The translations under genes and the position numbers were made by a program. DNA of 10,016 nt from positions 1 through 10,016 of the forward strand of contig PMLH01000251.1 of assembly GCA_003159055.1 (NCBI GenBank). Direction: 5' to 3'. Of this stretch, positions 7,591-10,016 are shown one piece after another. Under the pieces are notes generated by a model. That model searched no databases, had not been told where the DNA came from, and saw nothing but the letters and a program-made list of their open reading frames with translations. Each line of letters begins with the position of its first letter. Within the stretch, counting starts at the first letter, position 1. This DNA comes from Myxococcales bacterium. Its GTDB lineage: Bacteria; Myxococcota; Polyangia; Fen-1088.

Positions 7591-8664
7591 CTACTTCTCC
7601 TCGGCGGATGCGAGCTCGACCTCCGACCACAGATAGTTGTGCAGGGACATCGAGCGTGCGATCTCACTGCGCAGGTCTATCTTGGCGTATTCGCCAGCGG
7701 TCACGACCGCGTTCTTGATGGCTCGCGCGTCAGATCCGCCGTGACAGACGATGACCACGCCGTCGACGCCGATGAGCGGCGCCCCGCCGGTCTCGGCGTA
7801 GTCGGAGCGCTGCTTGAACCTGCGCAACGCGGGCCGCATCAACCATGCGCCCAGCTTCTCGATCAGGCTTCCGCGCATCACTTCTTCCTTCACCGTCTCG
7901 CCAATCCATTCGACCAGCCCTTCGCACCCCTTGAGGAGCACGTTGCCGGTGAAACCGTCCGTGACGACCACGTCGGCGGTTCCCTTGAAGATGTCACGCC
8001 CCTCGACATACCCCAGAAAATCAAATTCAGCCACGGCGCCTTTGGCCGACGCGCGACTGAGCAGCTTGCACGCCTCACGGGTAAGGACGGTACCCTTTTG
8101 CTCCTCGGTCCCGTTTGACAGGACGCCGACGCGCGGACGAGGCTTCTTGTGCTGCAAGCGCGCGTAGTTCGCGCCCAGCACCGCAAACTGTGCGAGCACC
8201 GACGGTCGCAAATCGACGTTCGCGCCCATGTCGAGCAGCGCGCACTGTCCGGTCCGGGTCGGGAAGGTGGTGGCGATGGCAGGACGTTCGACAGAACCAA
8301 TGCGACCGAGCACGATGAGTGCCCCTGCCAGGAGCGCGCCGGAATTTCCCGCCGAAACCACCGCGTCGACTTCGCCCGACTTGGCGAGGTCGAAGCACAC
8401 CCGAAGCGAGGACGCCTTCTTGTGCCGAAATGCGATCGCCGGCGCTTCGTCCATGCCCACCGTATCTGGGGCGTGGCGAATCTGGATGCGTCCGAGCGGT
8501 GCCGCCGGCCCCGCTTCCTCCAGGGCCTGGCGCAGGCGCGGCTCTTCCCCGACCAACACGACGTCCAAGCCGCTGGCCGCGACGGCGGAAAGAACGCCGT
8601 CAACCTCGACGCGCGGGGCCCCTTCAGACCCCATGGCGTCTACGGCGATACGGATCTTCTTCAG
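7591..8664 (-). CDS. plsX: Phosphate acyltransferase PlsX (acyl-ACP:phosphate transacylase)
   Basis: Makes acyl-phosphate from acyl-ACP and phosphate for PlsY, linking fatty acid synthesis to phospholipid synthesis at the inner membrane face. At 357 residues it matches the family. Conserved blocks are SAGNSGALLAGA (104-115), ALLDMGAN (142-149), LSNGTEEQKG (182-191), DVVVTDGFTGN (231-241) and CHGGSDARAIKNA (307-319). The N-terminal DAMGGD motif reads DAMGSE here. Start: no ATG, GTG or TTG gives a normal N-terminus. A CTG at 8664 overlaps the rpmF stop (CTGA), has GAGGAG at five bases' spacing, and produces the expected KKIRIAVDAMG opening. Starts at 8727 (ATG) or 8718 (GTG) would add 18-21 residues encoded within rpmF. 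Translational coupling to rpmF is likely. Confidence 0.96.
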   Translation of the reverse strand: MKKIRIAVDAMGSEGAPRVEVDGVLSAVAASGLDVVLVGEEPRLRQALEEAGPAAPLGRIQIRHAPDTVGMDEAPAIAFRHKKASSLRVCFDLAKSGEVDAVVSAGNSGALLAGALIVLGRIGSVERPAIATTFPTRTGQCALLDMGANVDLRPSVLAQFAVLGANYARLQHKKPRPRVGVLSNGTEEQKGTVLTREACKLLSRASAKGAVAEFDFLGYVEGRDIFKGTADVVVTDGFTGNVLLKGCEGLVEWIGETVKEEVMRGSLIEKLGAWLMRPALRRFKQRSDYAETGGAPLIGVDGVVIVCHGGSDARAIKNAVVTAGEYAKIDLRSEIARSMSLHNYLWSEVELASAEEK

Positions 8665-8855
8665 GTGCTCTCCTCTTCGCTCTTCTGCACCACCATCCGG
8701 TCTTTGTAGTAGCCGCACGCCGCGCACACACGATGCGAGAGCCGCGGTTCACCACAGCGTGGACAGGGCACGAAGTGCGGAACGGGCTGCTTCATGACCT
8801 GGGCTCGACGGATCGCCGAGCGGGATTTGGATTGACGTCTCTTGGGAACTGCCAT
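8661..8855 (-). CDS. rpmF: 50S ribosomal protein L32
   Basis: Small basic protein of the large ribosomal subunit (64 residues). It opens with the hallmark MAVPKRR and carries a four-cysteine zinc ribbon, C31/C34 and C44/C47 (CPRC and CAAC), with the conserved HRVC and CGYYK, so it is the zinc-binding form of L32 rather than the cysteine-free form. The C-terminus has a short acidic tail (SEEEST) encoded by the bases that also provide the plsX ribosome-binding site. The ATG at 8855 is supported by a GAGG Shine-Dalgarno at five bases; an ATG 11 codons earlier would lie in the leader hairpin. It follows yceD (DUF177) as in E. coli, with a 76-base gap containing possible regulatory hairpins, and overlaps plsX by four bases. 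Confidence 0.98.
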   Translation of the reverse strand: MAVPKRRQSKSRSAIRRAQVMKQPVPHFVPCPRCGEPRLSHRVCAACGYYKDRMVVQKSEEEST

Positions 8856-8859
8856 GTTT

Positions 8860-8893
8860 GCCTCTTTCAGAAAGGCCCCGTAACGCACGGGGC
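8860..8893 (-). promoter_or_regulatory. Possible rpmF leader with two mutually exclusive hairpins
   Basis: On the minus-strand RNA, 8893-8875 can form a perfect 7-base-pair stem (GCCCCGU with ACGGGGC) closed by a five-base loop. The bases 8876-8860 can instead form a 6-pair stem (one U-G pair) that buries the GAGG ribosome-binding site of rpmF. The two structures share 8875-8876 and cannot form at the same time. The first stem is much more stable and would leave the ribosome-binding site free. It is followed by only a short CUUUCU, so it is a poor intrinsic terminator; it could also be a processing or pausing site between yceD and rpmF. The role is inferred from sequence only. Confidence 0.35.
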
Positions 8894-8931
8894 AAAAGCC
8901 CTACGACCGGAAATAGCCGGCTGTCTTGTTA

Positions 8932-9453
8932 CTACTGAAGCTTGATTTTTGCCAGTGCGCCGAGCTTGGAACTGTCGATCGCGTGTTTTTCGCAGCCGCA
9001 CGGCGTCAGATTGCGATTGCGCCCGCAAGCAGGACAGATGCCCGCACAATCGGGGCGACAGGTGACCGACATCGGCACGGCCAGCAGGATCTCGTCGCGG
9101 ATCGGACCACCAAGATCAATCACGCCATGCTCAAACAAAACCACGTCATCTTGCTGCTCGTCTTCGTCGTCAGAGGCATCCTCGCGATTCTCAACAAAGG
9201 AAATCGCCATTGGCGCATCGACGGTCACCAGCGCGGTTTCCAGGCAACGGGCACAAGCTACGCCCATCTCGCCTCGCAAATTGCCGCGCAGAAGATACCC
9301 ATCCCCCGCAGGCTCCAGTCGCCCTTCCAAACGAACTCCGGCCTGCGCCAGACCGACGGCAAGATCTGCGCACTCGGCCGCAAGCCAGGCCTCGGTGACC
9401 TCCACACAAACATCAATACCCGCCTCGCCTATATCTTTGATTTTGTACCGCAT
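8932..9453 (-). CDS. yceD: YceD/DUF177 family protein (23S rRNA accumulation protein)
   Basis: DUF177-family protein of 173 residues; the E. coli and plant relatives affect 23S rRNA accumulation or processing, and the gene is classically followed by rpmF, exactly as here. Seen in the sequence: the family CARCLE motif (67-72), an acidic run (91-103), and a C-terminal cysteine cluster C132, C136, C140, C143, C152 and C154 (CRPDCAGICPACG, CGC), a pattern that could bind metal. The ATG at 9453 (MRYKIKDI) is preferred to an earlier one at 9528, because the -10 and -35 elements of the operon promoter lie between them; only a weak AGG precedes it. This is the first gene of the yceD-rpmF-plsX-fabG-acpP-fabF operon. 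Confidence 0.9.
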   Translation of the reverse strand: MRYKIKDIGEAGIDVCVEVTEAWLAAECADLAVGLAQAGVRLEGRLEPAGDGYLLRGNLRGEMGVACARCLETALVTVDAPMAISFVENREDASDDEDEQQDDVVLFEHGVIDLGGPIRDEILLAVPMSVTCRPDCAGICPACGRNRNLTPCGCEKHAIDSSKLGALAKIKLQ

Positions 9454-9493
9454 GACGAACCTGCTGCGCCCAGGTCGCAACAGGGAGCACGTA

Positions 9494-9521
9494 ACTATAG
9501 GAGCCGCTGGCCTTGCGTCAA
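9494..9521 (-). promoter_or_regulatory. Sigma70-type promoter of the yceD-rpmF-plsX-fab operon
   Basis: On the minus strand TTGACG (9521-9516) and TATAGT (9499-9494) are separated by 16 bases, each matching its consensus hexamer at five of six positions. Transcription would start near 9487, leaving a leader of about 34 bases before the yceD ATG at 9453. It lies in the 89-base gap after the MCE-like gene. I see no intrinsic terminator in that gap, so read-through from upstream is also possible. Confidence 0.7.
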
Positions 9522-9542
9522 GCTTCACCGTGAGATTGTCGG

Positions 9543-10016
9543 CTACTTGCTGGCGGACGAGGCGATACCTGCGCCCCCAAACATGAGAAGTCCCTTCAGA
9601 TCCTCGTCATTGAACGAGAGCTGGACGCCCAAGAAATAGTCAAAGAAGCCGCCCGCCGTCCCCTGCGTCCTGACGTAGTTGAACACGTCGTCCACGCCGC
9701 CGACCACATAGATGTAGCGCTTGTAGAGGGAAAGGAAGCCGCGTGCCGTGAAGCGCGGATACTGGTTCGATCGCATGTCGTAGAGGTCGGTGGTGAAGAA
9801 AAGCCGATCGTCGAACAAGTAGAGGTCGGCACCAACGCCGCCGGTCGACTCCTTGACGCCGAAACGGCCGACGAAGGGACCTATGCGCTTGCCGAACTGG
9901 AAGGTCAGGCGAAGCTGCTCGGTGGTCTTGATGGTCGTGGTGGAGTACGACCCTCCTGGAACGCGCGAGTCGGTAGCCTGGACGGTCTCTTTGGTGCGAT
10001 AGCCGCGCGGATCGTC
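9543..10016 (-). CDS. C-terminal part of a probable MCE/MlaD-family envelope protein (5' end outside window)
   Basis: The last 157 residues of a protein whose start lies beyond the right edge. The visible part is rich in alternating aromatic/hydrophobic and polar residues with many Gly and Tyr, as in short antiparallel beta-strands: LRLTFQFGKRIGPFVGRFG (about 35-53), then ESTGGVGADLYLFDDRLFFTTDLYD, YPRFTARGFLSLYKRYIYVVGGVDD and FFDYFLGVQLSFNDEDLK. From memory this order closely resembles the C-terminal extension of MlaD-like (MCE domain) proteins of Myxococcota, which bring lipids between envelope layers. The diagnostic MCE domain itself would be N-terminal and is not in view, so the family call is inference; another outer-membrane beta protein is the alternative. 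It ends 89 bases before yceD on the same strand. Confidence 0.6.
   Translation of the reverse strand, partial: DDPRGYRTKETVQATDSRVPGGSYSTTTIKTTEQLRLTFQFGKRIGPFVGRFGVKESTGGVGADLYLFDDRLFFTTDLYDMRSNQYPRFTARGFLSLYKRYIYVVGGVDDVFNYVRTQGTAGGFFDYFLGVQLSFNDEDLKGLLMFGGAGIASSASK

Noticed and set aside
8875..8893. Intrinsic terminator between yceD and rpmF
   Set aside because: The stem is strong, but the following CUUUCU is a poor U-tract and the gene order is a well-known co-transcribed unit, so regulatory or processing roles are more likely.

Overview
The window is a compact, GC-rich, almost fully coding stretch of a Gram-negative bacterial chromosome. I infer a member of the Myxococcota or a related former deltaproteobacterial lineage. 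The reasons are a Ser/Thr kinase with an N-terminal cysteine knuckle and a C-terminal tail anchor, an MCE/MlaD-type protein whose C-terminal domain looks like those of myxobacterial relatives, and ClpS-ClpA next to standard proteobacterial housekeeping genes. This placement is inference; no rRNA or other marker gene lies in the window. No mobile element, tRNA, rRNA or CRISPR array was seen, and no stretch longer than about 115 bases lacks a gene.

Layout from left to right. 1-1964 (minus): clpS followed by clpA with a 7-base overlap; clpA runs off the left edge. Together they form the adaptor and unfoldase of N-degron proteolysis with ClpP. 2055-3452 (plus): an M24B Xaa-Pro aminopeptidase divergent from clpS across 90 bases. 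3445-5169 (minus): a membrane-anchored Hanks-type Ser/Thr kinase, converging on the aminopeptidase with an 8-base overlap of the 3' ends. 5283-9453 (minus): a lipid/ribosome operon in the order yceD(DUF177)-rpmF-plsX-fabG-acpP-fabF, apparently driven by a good sigma70-type promoter at 9494-9521. 9543-10016 (minus): the C-terminal part of a probable MCE/MlaD-family protein entering from the right edge.

The operon joins a 23S rRNA-associated protein and ribosomal protein L32 to phospholipid initiation (PlsX) and the elongation core of type II fatty acid synthesis (FabG, AcpP, FabF). It differs from the familiar E. coli order in lacking fabH and fabD between plsX and fabG. Gene junctions are tight and several starts are non-standard: plsX most plausibly starts at a CTG that overlaps the rpmF stop codon, and fabG at TTG. 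In contrast, the aminopeptidase and kinase genes have no Shine-Dalgarno sequence, with -10-like hexamers only 9-11 bases before the ATG, which suggests leaderless or nearly leaderless mRNAs.

I did not find a clearly new biological system. The observations most worth a second look are the missing fabH/fabD, the CTG-start coupling of plsX, two mutually exclusive hairpins in front of rpmF (one covering its ribosome-binding site), the changed gatekeeper position in ClpS, and the possible leaderless genes.
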